A stretch of DNA of 64,000 bases from Leeuwenhoekiella sp. (GCA_002708845.1 PAPI01000001.1:372001-436000), one strand, 5' to 3'. Numbered from the stretch's first letter, positions 52,592 to 62,471 are shown. Notes: generated by a model from the sequence alone, not told the origin. Made by a program: numbers and translations.

Positions 52592-53824
52592 CTAGGATTT
52601 TAGATTTCGATACCTTTGAAGCAGGGTAGGATGTGAGTAGTGTAATTTTACATACAATGGATGTGGCGTAAGATTGCTAAGGCTGTTGCGTGATAATTTT
52701 TTTAAAGAAGTAATAAGAGGTTGTGCCGCATAGGTTTCTTTAGCAAAATTATCTGCCTGATATTCAAATTTACGGGATAAGACACTCATTAAAAAACCGG
52801 TAATTCCCGAAATAGGTGCGTATAAAATTCCGAAGGCAACAAGACCCGCGTGAAAACTGGGCTTTTCAACACCAATGGCAAGCGAAAATACCTCCTGACT
52901 CACAAAAAGGCCCAGAAGCCAAAGCGTAAAACCGGTAAGAAGTAAGGACATAAACAGATTTATGATGATGTGGTTTTTGCGGTAATGTCCCACTTCGTGC
53001 GCCAGCACAGCGACAATTTCTTCTTCTTCCAAATCATTAATCAGCGTGTCGTAAAGAGTAATTCGCTTTTCGGAGCCAAATCCTGAAAAATAGGCGTTGG
53101 CTTTAGTGCTGCGTTTTGAGCCATCAATTACAAAAATGTTCTTTAGTTTAAAACCTACAGAGGTTGCATAGCTTTCAATTTTGTTTCGCAAACCGCCATC
53201 TCTCAACGGCGTCTGTTTGTTGAAGAGCGGCACAATGAGCCGGGCATAAAACATATTGGTCACTATGGCAAATACCGCAAATAGAATCCAGGCGTAGAGC
53301 CAAAAAAGACTACCGCTAATCTGGTAAAACCAAATAACCAACGCCAGTAAACCACCACCTACAATAATGGTCATAAGCAGGCCTTTTAATTTATCCATAA
53401 AAAAAAGGGCAGGAGTTGATTTATTAAAACCGAAACGTTCTTCAATTACAAAAGTTTTGTAGTAACTAAATGGAGTGGTCAAAATATCTGTTCCTAACAT
53501 AATAATCCCAAAGAAAATAAGACCTACCACGATCTCATTATCACTTACTGATCGCGCCAATTGATCTACAAAACCAAAACCATCAGCAAAAAAGAATAGT
53601 AGCGTTACTACCAGCATAAAACTTGAGGTCAAAGCAGAAAAACGCGCGTTTGCTTTTTTATAGTCCTGAGACTTGCGATAGCTTTCTTTATCATAGACAT
53701 CACTTAATTCCTGAGGTATGGGATCATCAAAATGTTTAGCATTTAGCCAATCTAGAAACTGATCTACCACAAAACTAATTGTGACAAAAGCGATAATTAT
53801 GTAAAAAACGAGTTGTGGGGTCAT
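52592..53824 (-). CDS. M48 family metallopeptidase (Ste24/CAAX prenyl protease 1-like)
   Basis: 410 residues. Membrane segments near 4-22, 66-80, 98-112, 150-166, 172-192 and two more around 285-345. Zinc motif HEVGH (276-280) between membrane segments, third ligand Glu in KFEYQADNFAKE. This is the Ste24p arrangement, seen in many bacteria as an inner-membrane protease with broad quality-control roles. It ends in HPTLLQRYRNLK. Located 12 bases downstream of the TrmH-type gene on the same strand; a CPBP protease lies beyond that. Confidence 0.93.
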   Translation of the reverse strand: MTPQLVFYIIIAFVTISFVVDQFLDWLNAKHFDDPIPQELSDVYDKESYRKSQDYKKANARFSALTSSFMLVVTLLFFFADGFGFVDQLARSVSDNEIVVGLIFFGIIMLGTDILTTPFSYYKTFVIEERFGFNKSTPALFFMDKLKGLLMTIIVGGGLLALVIWFYQISGSLFWLYAWILFAVFAIVTNMFYARLIVPLFNKQTPLRDGGLRNKIESYATSVGFKLKNIFVIDGSKRSTKANAYFSGFGSEKRITLYDTLINDLEEEEIVAVLAHEVGHYRKNHIIINLFMSLLLTGFTLWLLGLFVSQEVFSLAIGVEKPSFHAGLVAFGILYAPISGITGFLMSVLSRKFEYQADNFAKETYAAQPLITSLKKLSRNSLSNLTPHPLYVKLHYSHPTLLQRYRNLKS

Positions 53825-53836
53825 AGGGATGTAAAA

Positions 53837-54643
53837 TTAGAATGAAAAGCCGCGCTGTCTGCGGGCTTCAAAAATAAGTATCGCTGCGGCTACCGAAACG
53901 TTCATAGAGTCAAGACGGCCCTGCATCGGGATGATGATATTTTGCTTTGATTCGGCGCGCCAGGTCTCAGAAAGTCCGTCTGCTTCAGTGCCCACTACAA
54001 TTGCGCAAGCCTGATTGAAGTCTTGTTTCTCATAGGAAATAGCTTCCTGCAAAATAGCTGCAAAAATGGCAATATTCATTTCTTTGAGAAAGTCAATTAT
54101 TTCTGAAGTGCTTCCGGTAGCAACGGGAACGGTAAAGACACCACCCACACTAGAGCGTATGATATTGGGATTGTACAGGTCTGTACGCGGATTCGCTAAA
54201 ATAAAGGCATCAACTCCCGCGGCATCGGCCGTACGTAACAAGGCACCAATATTTCCAGGCTTTTCAGGGGCTTCAGCAATTAAAATTAGAGGGTTTTGAG
54301 GTAAACCTAAATCGCTCAATTGATTGGTTTTCGCTTTCGCGGAAGCAATAATTCCTTCGGTTGCTGAGCGGTAAGCAATTTTGCTATAGACGTCTTCGCT
54401 TAATTCAATTATTTCGGTTTTGTCATCAAGGGTCTCAAGCAAAGGCTTCAATAGCAGCTCTTCGGCTATGGTTTTACAAAAAAAGAACTGATGAAAGTCG
54501 TAACCCGCCTGTAGAGCAAGATTTATTTCCCGAACTCCTTCAATTAAAAATAAACCACTTTTGCGACGCTCGCGTGACTTTTCCTGCAAGCTTAAAAGCT
54601 TTTTTAGGGTTGGGTTTTGACTGCTGCTGATACTTTTGTACAT
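53837..54643 (-). CDS. TrmH/SpoU family RNA methyltransferase
   Basis: 268 residues. N-terminal substrate-binding L7Ae-like part (SSQNPTLKKLLSLQEKSRE), then a SPOUT knot domain with NIGALLRTADAAGVDAFIL, IVVGTEADGLSE and IPMQGRLDSMNVSVAAAILI. Length matches RlmB/TrmH relatives. It probably 2'-O-methylates rRNA or tRNA; the target is not readable. It is 12 bases upstream of the M48 gene. A short palindrome falls in its coding sequence at 54333. Confidence 0.92.
   Translation of the reverse strand: MYKSISSSQNPTLKKLLSLQEKSRERRKSGLFLIEGVREINLALQAGYDFHQFFFCKTIAEELLLKPLLETLDDKTEIIELSEDVYSKIAYRSATEGIIASAKAKTNQLSDLGLPQNPLILIAEAPEKPGNIGALLRTADAAGVDAFILANPRTDLYNPNIIRSSVGGVFTVPVATGSTSEIIDFLKEMNIAIFAAILQEAISYEKQDFNQACAIVVGTEADGLSETWRAESKQNIIIPMQGRLDSMNVSVAAAILIFEARRQRGFSF
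54333..54346. repeat. Palindrome GCTTTCGCGGAAGC inside the TrmH-family gene
   Basis: A 14-base near-perfect inverted repeat (one T-G mismatch), preceded by TTTTC. Same group as 2701, 13618 and 32540. Confidence 0.45.
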
Positions 54644-54677
54644 AGGTGCAAAGATAGGAAACTAGAAATCAGACCGG

Positions 54678-55586
54678 CTAGTCAGTCTTGGAAGCTTTGC
54701 GAAGGGTGTAATGCTCTTCCAAAACTTCAAGCAAGGCTTCACGAGGATAGCCCTCATCGGTCTTACTGTAAAGCTTTAAATCAAGCCGATCATTATCGCG
54801 TACTTTGAGTGAATCTTTAGGATAAAAATGATCAACCAGATTTTGAAGTTCATAGTTTTGAGCTTCCAGACATAGCAAATTTCCGTTGGATGCGCTGTCG
54901 TAAACCATTCGGGATTCACGCGCTACTTCAAAAGCGATGCCGGTGGTCTCTATGGAAACCTGCTCATCATCAACCAGTGGTCTTTCCACATTGTGAAAAG
55001 CCAGAAAGGAAAGCATAATCAGACTAAAATTATGCAGAAAATGACCTAAAAGTGCCCATACAAATCCCAGTTTTAGTCTCAAAAAGCTAAAAATTAAACC
55101 TGCTACAATCTGCGGACCTGTAATGATTGGAGCTAAAACAAAAAAGATCCAATCTACATTTTCGTAATTACTCAGGTGCACCAACCCAAATACACTCGAA
55201 AAGAGATAAACAATGATCCTGAGATGTCTCTTCCAAAAGCCGGAAAAATCAGTTTTAAAAAGATAGGCGAGTCCGCGAAGAATATAATTCCGTTTGTACT
55301 TGAGCGGGAATCTAAAAATGGTTTCTTCGATTAATGGAGGTAGAACGGTCATCACTACAATCGCTTTCCAAAAAGGATACAAATCCTGATTAAGCAAATT
55401 TTCATAATCTGAAGTAAGTGGCTCGAGAAAGCTGAGTAGAATAACAAAGCCTATAGCCAGAATTAAATCGTAGAGAATGCCGCTGATGAGAAACTTTAGT
55501 CTTTCCCAGAAAGAAACCGGAAGAACAACATCATCTGGCTTGCTGATAAAACGGTTAATGATGCCTACTCTTGAAGCAAAACTCAT
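54678..55586 (-). CDS. CPBP family intramembrane protease (Rce1/CAAX protease 2-like)
   Basis: 302 residues. Multiple membrane segments, with the family motifs EETIFR (E87, E88, R92), FGLVHLSN (H137) and HFLHNF (H182, H185, N186), the expected glutamic intramembrane-protease layout. The C-terminal about 95 residues are soluble and charged. Possibly processes or regulates membrane proteins; the substrate is unknown. It is 13 bases downstream of the DUF6048 gene and 34 bases upstream of the TrmH-type gene. Confidence 0.88.
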   Translation of the reverse strand: MSFASRVGIINRFISKPDDVVLPVSFWERLKFLISGILYDLILAIGFVILLSFLEPLTSDYENLLNQDLYPFWKAIVVMTVLPPLIEETIFRFPLKYKRNYILRGLAYLFKTDFSGFWKRHLRIIVYLFSSVFGLVHLSNYENVDWIFFVLAPIITGPQIVAGLIFSFLRLKLGFVWALLGHFLHNFSLIMLSFLAFHNVERPLVDDEQVSIETTGIAFEVARESRMVYDSASNGNLLCLEAQNYELQNLVDHFYPKDSLKVRDNDRLDLKLYSKTDEGYPREALLEVLEEHYTLRKASKTD

Positions 55587-55598
55587 AGGCCTTGATTT

Positions 55599-56342
55599 CT
55601 ATTTCTTAAAGATGGGAAGTAAATAACTTATGGAATAACCATAACCCGCACCATAGACATTATCAAAGGTTATTTTATTGAATCCCGGAGCGTAAATATT
55701 GGTGAAATCGTCTGGTGCCTTTTGAGAAAGCATACGTTTCAGCTGTACATTCATCCCTAAATAAAGATTGTTAAGCACTTCTACCTGAATACCCATCTGG
55801 AGCTCTCCCCAAATTGCGTTAAGTCCGGAATACTCTCTGGAAACCGTGCGCACATCGGGTTCAAAGAAATTATTGGGATTGTAAATGGTGTACTGGTTTA
55901 AATCGGTTTTAAAGGAAGAGACACCTATATGGAATCCTACATAAATAAGGTTAGACATCCCGGCCCAGTTGTTATAGGCGTTATAATTGATTCCACCTTT
56001 AAGATATGTGCCTTGAGTTTTGGCATCAAATATAGCTTCGTCAAAGCTTTTGGTTTCGCGGCCTATTTCCGCAGCGATATAATAACGGTCTTTAATTCTG
56101 AAATCACCAAGGATAGCCGCCCCCTCATAATTATCTTCTAAAAATGAGCGCAGTATTTTGCTTAAATCGATACCGGCGCGCAGTCCATACTTTTCAGTTG
56201 GGTTTTGATCTACCAGAGTATCTGAGGTTCTTGTCTCGAGCGGTTCTTCGACAACAACCCCCTGATTTTCCTGAGCAAAAGCACTACCCAGGCCAATCAA
56301 GCAAAGATTAATGACTAATATATACCTGTGTAGTATCTTCAT
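55599..56342 (-). CDS. DUF6048 family outer membrane protein
   Basis: 247 residues. Signal peptide MKILHRYILVINLCLIGLGSAFAQ, then strands of a beta-barrel (YGLRAGIDLSKILRSFLEDN, DRYYIAAEIGRETKSF, GTYLKGGINYNAYNNW, LIYVGFHIGVSSFKTDLNQY). It ends GYSISYLLPIFKK. The neighbour pattern (after rlmD and DUF6452) is consistent with DUF6048. It starts inside the DUF6452 reading frame (35-base overlap). The transported substrate, if any, is unknown. Confidence 0.75.
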   Translation of the reverse strand: MKILHRYILVINLCLIGLGSAFAQENQGVVVEEPLETRTSDTLVDQNPTEKYGLRAGIDLSKILRSFLEDNYEGAAILGDFRIKDRYYIAAEIGRETKSFDEAIFDAKTQGTYLKGGINYNAYNNWAGMSNLIYVGFHIGVSSFKTDLNQYTIYNPNNFFEPDVRTVSREYSGLNAIWGELQMGIQVEVLNNLYLGMNVQLKRMLSQKAPDDFTNIYAPGFNKITFDNVYGAGYGYSISYLLPIFKK

Positions 56343-56802
56343 TTTCTACGGTTCTCAAGTTAATATTAATGTCATCAATCCAGCGCGAAGCACCCGGATT
56401 GTTACGGATTTCAAGATTTGTAAAAATTACTCTATACCCACAAGCTCTGCTGATAAAAACTTCCTGCGGGGTATAGGTGAACGTTAGCTCGTCTACATCT
56501 TCGGGATCTTCTGCAGCGTTGGGGTTGCCAGGATTCTTTTCAAAAAGAAGCACGGTTGCCGTGGTATCTGTACGCAGGGGAATATTTATGGTTGAAGCAT
56601 TGTTAAAGGCGATGGCCTTTGTACTGTCTTTATTGTATACAGTAATGTTGAGCGGTTTGCTTTCCAGAGCATTGTCATTACTCCTAAAACCAATGGTTAG
56701 CGTCGGAGTAGTGGGAGTACTTTTTGCGCAAATATCATCTCGCTCACAAGAGTAGGCGATAAGTGCAATAAGCAAAATCAAAACGATACCGTTTCTAAGC
56801 AT
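56308..56802 (-). CDS. DUF6452 family lipoprotein
   Basis: 164 residues. Lipobox in IALIAYSCERDDIC (Cys about 19), then a soluble beta-rich domain with the pattern TPTLTIGFRSNDNALESKPL and YTPQEVFISRACGYRVIFTN. It overlaps the downstream DUF6048 gene by 35 bases and its start overlaps the rlmD stop by one base (TAATG), giving a three-gene coupled unit. Function unknown. Confidence 0.75.
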   Translation of the reverse strand: MLRNGIVLILLIALIAYSCERDDICAKSTPTTPTLTIGFRSNDNALESKPLNITVYNKDSTKAIAFNNASTINIPLRTDTTATVLLFEKNPGNPNAAEDPEDVDELTFTYTPQEVFISRACGYRVIFTNLEIRNNPGASRWIDDININLRTVENEDTTQVYISH

Positions 56803-58214
56803 TATTTAAGTTCTAATAAAACAACATTTTCTACGTGATGCGTCTGCGGAAACATATCAACCGGCTGCACCTTTATAATCGAATAGTACGGATCTAAAAG
56901 AGCCAAGTCGCGAGCCTGAGTTGCGCTGTTGCAGCTTACATAAACTATGCGCTGGGCTTTAATTTTAATCAGCTGCTCTACTACATCTTTATGCATTCCA
57001 TCCCTGGGAGGATCGGTTATTATCACATCTGGTTTGCCGTGTTGCGCCACAAAAGCTTCATTAAAGATATTCTTCATATCCCCTACATAGAACTCAACGT
57101 TTTCTATACTATTTAATTGCGCATTTTCACGCGCGGCGATAATGGCGTCAGGCACGGCTTCAACGCCTATAACCTTTCCGGCTTTCTTCGCCACAAATTG
57201 GGCAATGGTACCGGTACCTGTATAGAGGTCAAAAACAGTTTCATTACCGGTAAGACCTGCAAAATCGCGAGCGATTTTATAGAGTTGATACGCTTGTTCA
57301 GAGTTGGTCTGGTAGAAAGATTTGGCATTGATTTTAAATTTCAAACCTTCCATTTCCTCAAAAATATGATCTCTTCCTGCGTAGCAGATTACTTCCTGAT
57401 CATAAATGGTATCGTTTCCTTTCTCGTTAATCACATAAAGTAACGATGTGATTTGCGGAAAGCTTTCTTTTAAGAAATCAAGCACCAATTCCCGGGATTC
57501 TTTATCATCAGCGAAAAACTGAATCAAAACCATAAGTTCGTCAGTACTGGTTGTGCGAATCATTAAGGTTCTGAGAAGTCCTTCCTGATTACGGGTGTTG
57601 AAAAACGGAATATTATGCCTGGTAGCAAATTCCTTTACGCCGTTGCGTATGGCATTACTGGGATCACGTTGCAGCCAGCACTTATCAATGTCCAGAATTT
57701 TATCCCACATTCCCGGAATATGAAAGCCCAGAGCGTTTCGATCTTCAATGACTTCATCGCTTTTTATTTGCTTTAGGGTAAGCCATTTGCTATCGCTAAA
57801 GCTAAACTCCATTTTGTTGCGGTAAAAGTAAATATCTTCGCTGCCAGCAATAGGAGTTACCGGAGGGAGCTCCAGCTTACCCAGTCTTTTGAGGTTGTTT
57901 TCTACCTCGCGTTGCTTGTATTCAAGCTGGGCTTCATACTGCATATTTTGCCATTTGCAGCCTCCGCAAGTACCGAAATGTTTACAAACCGGCTCTGTGC
58001 GCTTAGGAGATTCTTTATGAATGGCAATCGCAGAACCTTCATAATACGCTTTGCGCTGCTTGGTAGTTTGTACATCAATGACGTCACCGGGCACTGCGTT
58101 GTTAATAAATATAACGCGGCCGTCGGGAGCTTTTGCAATTGCTTTTCCTTTAGCACCGGCATCGGTCACCGTCACATTAGAAAAGACTTTTCTGGATTTT
58201 TTTCTTCTTGACAC
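56802..58214 (-). CDS. rlmD: RlmD, 23S rRNA (uracil-1939 C5) methyltransferase
   Basis: 470 residues. N-terminal TRAM domain (about 8-62), then an iron-sulfur cysteine set CKHFGTCGGCKWQNM, then a class I methyltransferase domain with VFDLYTGTGTIAQFVA, TDPPRDGMHKDVVEQL and the catalytic-Cys segment IVYVSCNSATQARDLALL. Length is normal. It is first in the unit with DUF6452 and DUF6048. Divergent from rocD with 220 bases between. Confidence 0.94.
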   Translation of the reverse strand: MSRRKKSRKVFSNVTVTDAGAKGKAIAKAPDGRVIFINNAVPGDVIDVQTTKQRKAYYEGSAIAIHKESPKRTEPVCKHFGTCGGCKWQNMQYEAQLEYKQREVENNLKRLGKLELPPVTPIAGSEDIYFYRNKMEFSFSDSKWLTLKQIKSDEVIEDRNALGFHIPGMWDKILDIDKCWLQRDPSNAIRNGVKEFATRHNIPFFNTRNQEGLLRTLMIRTTSTDELMVLIQFFADDKESRELVLDFLKESFPQITSLLYVINEKGNDTIYDQEVICYAGRDHIFEEMEGLKFKINAKSFYQTNSEQAYQLYKIARDFAGLTGNETVFDLYTGTGTIAQFVAKKAGKVIGVEAVPDAIIAARENAQLNSIENVEFYVGDMKNIFNEAFVAQHGKPDVIITDPPRDGMHKDVVEQLIKIKAQRIVYVSCNSATQARDLALLDPYYSIIKVQPVDMFPQTHHVENVVLLELK

Positions 58215-58434
58215 GCCGCAAAAATAGTATAATTATGATGATCTGCAGACTTCGACTCAAGTTTATGCAAAACCCGATTTTAAGCGTATAAGACTTCAAA
58301 TTAGTCGTAAAAGCTCTTCATTTTTTAGTAAATTGCCGTTCTTAAACAGGATGATTTCTCTCCTTTTAAGGATGTTATAATCTTCAAACATCACAAGTAG
58401 GAATCGTAAAAAGATTACTATAAAAAATTATTTC

Positions 58435-59715
58435 ATGACTACTTTAGATCAGGTAACTTCTCAGGAAGCTATTGCTCTTGAAGACAAGCACGGTGCGCAC
58501 AACTACCATCCACTTCCTGTTGTATTAAAGCGCGGTGAAGGCGTTTATGTTTGGGACGTAGAAGATAAAAAATACTACGATTTTCTTTCGGCCTATTCAG
58601 CAGTAAACCAGGGGCACTGCCATCCGGCTATTGTAAATGCAATGAATAAGCAAGCTGAAACGCTTACGCTTACCTCACGAGCATTTCACAATAACGTTCT
58701 TGGGCAGTATGAAGCTTATGCAACCGAATATTTTAAGTTTGATAAGCTGCTTCCTATGAATACCGGGGCAGAAGCTGTTGAAACTGCAATCAAAATTGCA
58801 CGTAAATGGGCCTATGAGAAGAAAGGCGTTAAAGAACAGGACGCCCAAATCATTGTTTGTGAAAATAACTTCCACGGAAGAACAACAACTATCATTTCTT
58901 TTTCAAACGATGAGGGTGCCCGTAAAAACTTTGGCCCCTATACTCCCGGATTTATAAAAATACCTTATGACGATCCTAAAGCACTGGAGCGTGCCCTAAT
59001 TGAAAATCATAACATTGCTGGGTTTTTAGTTGAGCCTATTCAAGGTGAGGCAGGTGTTTACACCCCTTCTGATGATTTTATGAAGCAAGCCAAGGCCTTA
59101 TGTAATGAACATAACGTGTTGTTTATTGCAGACGAAATCCAGACTGGAATTGCCCGTACGGGAGCTTTACTTGCCGTTTGTGGAAATTGCACCTGTGAAG
59201 GACATTGTGAGCGTCAGGAAACCTATAGCAGACCAGATATTTTGATTCTGGGTAAAGCGCTTTCAGGAGGTGCTTATCCGGTTTCGGCAGTTTTGGCTGA
59301 TGATGAAGTGATGCACGTAATTAAACCCGGGCAACACGGGTCTACCTTTGGTGGTAATCCGGTTGCGGGAGCTGTGGCGATGGCGGCCTTAGACGTGGTG
59401 AAAGATGAAAAACTGGCTCAAAATGCTCGTAAACTTGGAGAATTATTCAGAGCAGAACTTAATAAGTTTATAGAAGGAAGCAGTATCGTAAAACTGGTAC
59501 GTGGCCGTGGGTTGCTAAATGCGATTGTTATCAACGACAGCGAAGACAGCAGTACCGCCTGGGATATTTGTGTAGCTTTAAAAGAAAATGGTCTTTTAGC
59601 TAAACCTACTCACGGTAATATCATTCGTTTTGCGCCACCTCTTGTTATGAACGAAGAGCAACTTTTAGATTGCGTATCTATAATTACTAAAACGCTAAGG
59701 GATTTCGAAAAATAG
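58435..59715 (+). CDS. rocD: RocD, ornithine-oxo-acid aminotransferase
   Basis: 426 residues, PLP fold I. It converts ornithine to glutamate semialdehyde. PLP contacts: [20 protein letters not shown] (about 104-123), [24 protein letters not shown], and the Schiff-base Lys in [16 protein letters not shown]. An unusual cysteine-rich insert, [15 protein letters not shown], lies between the Asp-Glu segment and the Lys loop and looks able to bind metal. I recall it in other flavobacterial RocD. Monocistronic with its own terminator. Its 220-base leader shows no clear promoter. Confidence 0.93.
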   Translation: MTTLDQVTSQEAIALEDKHGAHNYHPLPVVLKRGEGVYVWDVEDKKYYDFLSAYSAVNQGHCHPAIVNAMNKQAETLTLTSRAFHNNVLGQYEAYATEYFKFDKLLPMNTGAEAVETAIKIARKWAYEKKGVKEQDAQIIVCENNFHGRTTTIISFSNDEGARKNFGPYTPGFIKIPYDDPKALERALIENHNIAGFLVEPIQGEAGVYTPSDDFMKQAKALCNEHNVLFIADEIQTGIARTGALLAVCGNCTCEGHCERQETYSRPDILILGKALSGGAYPVSAVLADDEVMHVIKPGQHGSTFGGNPVAGAVAMAALDVVKDEKLAQNARKLGELFRAELNKFIEGSSIVKLVRGRGLLNAIVINDSEDSSTAWDICVALKENGLLAKPTHGNIIRFAPPLVMNEEQLLDCVSIITKTLRDFEK

Positions 59716-59743
59716 AAGAAGTACTGTATTCCTTTTAGAATTT

Positions 59744-59771
59744 AAAAAGCGCCTTTTAGGCGCTTTTTTTA
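59744..59771. terminator. Bidirectional terminator between rocD and the FKBP gene
   Basis: AAAAAGCGCC (59744-59753), TTTTA, GGCGCTTTTTTT (59759-59770). A GC-rich stem with A and T tracts serves both convergent genes. Confidence 0.92.
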
Positions 59772-59796
59772 ATCTGTATTCGCAAATTCTATAGAC

Positions 59797-60273
59797 TTAA
59801 TTGATGATTTCGAGAAGCTCTACATCAAAAACTAAAGCGGTGTTGGGTGGAATTGTTGCATTCCCAAATGCCCCGTAGCCTAATTTTGCAGGTAGAAATA
59901 ACGTTGCTTTTCCGCCAATTTTCATCAATCTGATCCCTTCTCTAAAACCCGTAATAACGTCACTTAAATTAAACTCTGTAGTAGTTGTCGGATTAAATAC
60001 CGAATTATTCAAAAAATAGCCTCTGTAATTCACCTTCACGGTTGAGGTAGCTGTAGGAGATTCTCCTGTACCTTCCTCATTAATGATATAGTGCAGACCG
60101 CTGGAAGTCATTTGAGCCGTAATATCATTTGCTTCAAGATAAGCTTCTATTTCTTGTTGATTCCGCGCAAATGCTTCAGCTTCGGTTTCGGTAGGTTGTA
60201 TAGGTCCCGAATCGTCACTTAATGAGCAGGAGACAAATAAACTGATAAAGAGTAATCCTAAAAATGGTTTCAT
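59797..60273 (-). CDS. FKBP-type peptidyl-prolyl isomerase, lipoprotein
   Basis: 158 residues. Signal peptide with lipobox FVSC (Cys about 16), then an acidic linker, then an FKBP domain (about 55-158) with GLHYIINEEGTGESP, VKVNYRGYFLNNSVF and the proline-binding edge KIGGKATLFLPAKLGYGAFG and IPPNTALVFDVELLEI. It would accelerate proline isomerisation in periplasmic proteins. Single gene, terminator downstream. Confidence 0.93.
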   Translation of the reverse strand: MKPFLGLLFISLFVSCSLSDDSGPIQPTETEAEAFARNQQEIEAYLEANDITAQMTSSGLHYIINEEGTGESPTATSTVKVNYRGYFLNNSVFNPTTTTEFNLSDVITGFREGIRLMKIGGKATLFLPAKLGYGAFGNATIPPNTALVFDVELLEIIN

Positions 60274-60380
60274 AAATACATTTAGTTTTTAAATTAGAAT
60301 AGTATTCCTTTGAAATCAAAATACTTTACTTCTAGATACTACACGTTTAAAAAGGTTGCTTTATTTTTTTTTGAAATATT

Positions 60381-60959
60381 TTAAAAGCGATACCCAACTT
60401 GTATTCCTCCTCTAAAGTAGAAATCAATGGAATCGTAATAGGCACCATCATCTTGAGTATTACCGATTATATTACGCCCCACACCAACAGAAGGCTCAAT
60501 GACAAAACCATTGTTACTCGCCCACTTATAGCCAAGAGCAAACCCGGCTCCAAAAGCTGTCTTGTCGTGTTCAACGAAACGCTCGTCAACAATAAAACCG
60601 GTATCGGTATCGTAAGTATACTGGTAATAATCATTTTCAAAACTTCCCAGATTTAAATGTCCTTCGGCAAAAAGTCCCTGAGCTCGTTTTTCCTGTCGAT
60701 TGAAGAAATACTGTCTGTAAAACGGGGTTATTGCCCAATTTAAAAAGTCATCACTGCTATTTCCACCGTCGAATGTAATAGAAATTCCGGCTCCGGAATA
60801 CTTACTGATGAGGTATTCATAGGTAATTTCAATATTGGCCACGACAATGAGTTCTATCGCATCAACCTTGATTTCATGTTTTTTGTCTAAAGAGTTGTTT
60901 GATTCTTCCTGAGCAAAGATTGTTGTTGACAGAAAAAGCGCGAGCAATGCTGTCTTCAT
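60381..60959 (-). CDS. Outer membrane beta-barrel protein (DUF3575-like)
   Basis: 192 residues from the ATG at 60959 (MKTALLALFLSTTIFAQEE), which leaves a clean signal peptide; the longer start at 60971 is less likely. Strands ELIVVANIEITYEYLIS, AGISITFDGGNSSDD, GLFAEGHLNLGSFE and FGAGFALGYKWASNNGFVIE match an eight-stranded barrel, ending in GIQVGYRF. Monocistronic. Function not assigned. Confidence 0.8.
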   Translation of the reverse strand: MKTALLALFLSTTIFAQEESNNSLDKKHEIKVDAIELIVVANIEITYEYLISKYSGAGISITFDGGNSSDDFLNWAITPFYRQYFFNRQEKRAQGLFAEGHLNLGSFENDYYQYTYDTDTGFIVDERFVEHDKTAFGAGFALGYKWASNNGFVIEPSVGVGRNIIGNTQDDGAYYDSIDFYFRGGIQVGYRF

Positions 60960-61117
60960 TTTTAGTTGCATATATTTTAATTGATTAATTAATATGCTGT
61001 AAAGATGCTTAAGTAATAAATAGGTTGCTTACTATTTCCTAAATAAAATGATAAGGATTTGGAATAATCATCGAACAACTTGAAAGTTGATGATATTTTA
61101 ACTTATACTTTTTTGAT

Positions 61118-62365
61118 TTAGGAGTGATTCTTAGTTTTTAATGAAAGCTGAGCTATTTTAATAATGACCTCTGTTGCTTTAATCATACTTTCAACCGGTA
61201 CATATTCAAACCTACCGTGAAAATTATGACCACCGGCAAAAATATTGGGGCAGGGCAATCCCATAAATGAAAGTTGGGAGCCGTCTGTACCACCGCGTAT
61301 AGGTTTGATAATGGGCTCGACGCCTACCGCTTTCATAGCCTCTTCAGCTAAATCTACAATATGCATAACCGGTTCAATTTTTTCGCGCATATTAAAATAC
61401 TGGTCTTTAATACTAAGCGTTATGAGTTCCAGACCATATTGGCTGTTGATTTCTGCGCCAAGATTACTTAAGACCTCTTTTCGGGCTTCAAAATGTTCGC
61501 GATCATGGTCTCTTATGATGTATTCAAGAACGGTTTCTTCCACATCACCTTTAATTCCGTTCAAGTGAAAAAAACCTTCCCGGTCGGAGGTGTGCTCCGG
61601 CGTTTCAAGCCGGGGTAATGAGTTGATGAAATCCTGAGCGATGTAAATACTGTTAATCATTTTGCCTTTGGCATAGCCCGGGTGTACACTTTTCCCTCTT
61701 ATAAATACCTTTACCCCGGCTGCATTAAAGTTTTCATACTCCAGCTCACCGATCTGGCTTCCGTCCATCGTATAGGCCCAGTCTGCACCAAATTTTTTCA
61801 CATCAAACTTATGCGCACCTCGACCTATTTCTTCATCAGGAGTAAAGCCCACTCGTATGGTTCCGTGTTCAATTTCAGGATGGTTTTTCAGGTATTTTAC
61901 CGCTTCCATAATTTCGGTAATACCGGCTTTGTCATCTGCCCCAAGAAGTGTCGTGCCGTCTGTAGTAATCAGGGTTTGTCCTGTATACTGCTCAAGGTCT
62001 TCAAAATCATCTGGCGATAAGATAATGTTTTGATCCTGATTGAGGATGATATCTTTCCCGTCGTATTTTTCAATGATCTGGGGTTTGACATTAGTACCGG
62101 TAAAATCGGGAGTGGTATCGTAGTGCGATATAAATCCAATCACCGGAGATTTCTTGGTACTGTTTGAAGGCAGGGTAGCCATTATATAGCCGTTGTCATC
62201 GATGCTAACATCGGTAAGTCCTAAATCAATTAATTCCTGATGCAGTTTTTTAGCCAGCACCCATTGTTTTTCAGTGCTAGGTGTAGTGTTACTGTTCTCA
62301 TCACTCTGCGTGTCAATAGTGACATAGCTAAGGAATCGATCTATAAGTGGTTGTTTGTTTATCAT
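61118..62365 (-). CDS. pepT: PepT, tripeptide aminopeptidase
   Basis: 415 residues, M20 family, cytoplasmic di-zinc enzyme that removes the N-terminal residue of tripeptides. Metal ligands: [12 protein letters not shown] (His), [16 protein letters not shown] (bridging Asp), [16 protein letters not shown] (Glu-Glu), [16 protein letters not shown] (Asp), and a C-terminal His in [12 protein letters not shown]. Lid/dimer domain between about 200 and 320. Normal length. Divergent from the TonB receptor gene. Confidence 0.96.
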   Translation of the reverse strand: MINKQPLIDRFLSYVTIDTQSDENSNTTPSTEKQWVLAKKLHQELIDLGLTDVSIDDNGYIMATLPSNSTKKSPVIGFISHYDTTPDFTGTNVKPQIIEKYDGKDIILNQDQNIILSPDDFEDLEQYTGQTLITTDGTTLLGADDKAGITEIMEAVKYLKNHPEIEHGTIRVGFTPDEEIGRGAHKFDVKKFGADWAYTMDGSQIGELEYENFNAAGVKVFIRGKSVHPGYAKGKMINSIYIAQDFINSLPRLETPEHTSDREGFFHLNGIKGDVEETVLEYIIRDHDREHFEARKEVLSNLGAEINSQYGLELITLSIKDQYFNMREKIEPVMHIVDLAEEAMKAVGVEPIIKPIRGGTDGSQLSFMGLPCPNIFAGGHNFHGRFEYVPVESMIKATEVIIKIAQLSLKTKNHS

Positions 62366-62438
62366 GAGTGTTTTTATGGCAATTTTTATGTGAAATGTGT
62401 ATAAATTAAATATCGTTTTCGTTAAAAAATTGAATTTT

Positions 62439-62471
62439 TTGTGATTTCATTAAGAATATGCTCTAACTTTC
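62439..62471 (+). promoter_or_regulatory. Possible promoter of the TonB-dependent receptor gene
   Basis: TTG (62439-62441), 22 bases, then TAACTTTC (62464-62471), 7 of 8 match to TAnnTTTG, 34 bases before the ATG. Moderate match. Confidence 0.35.
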
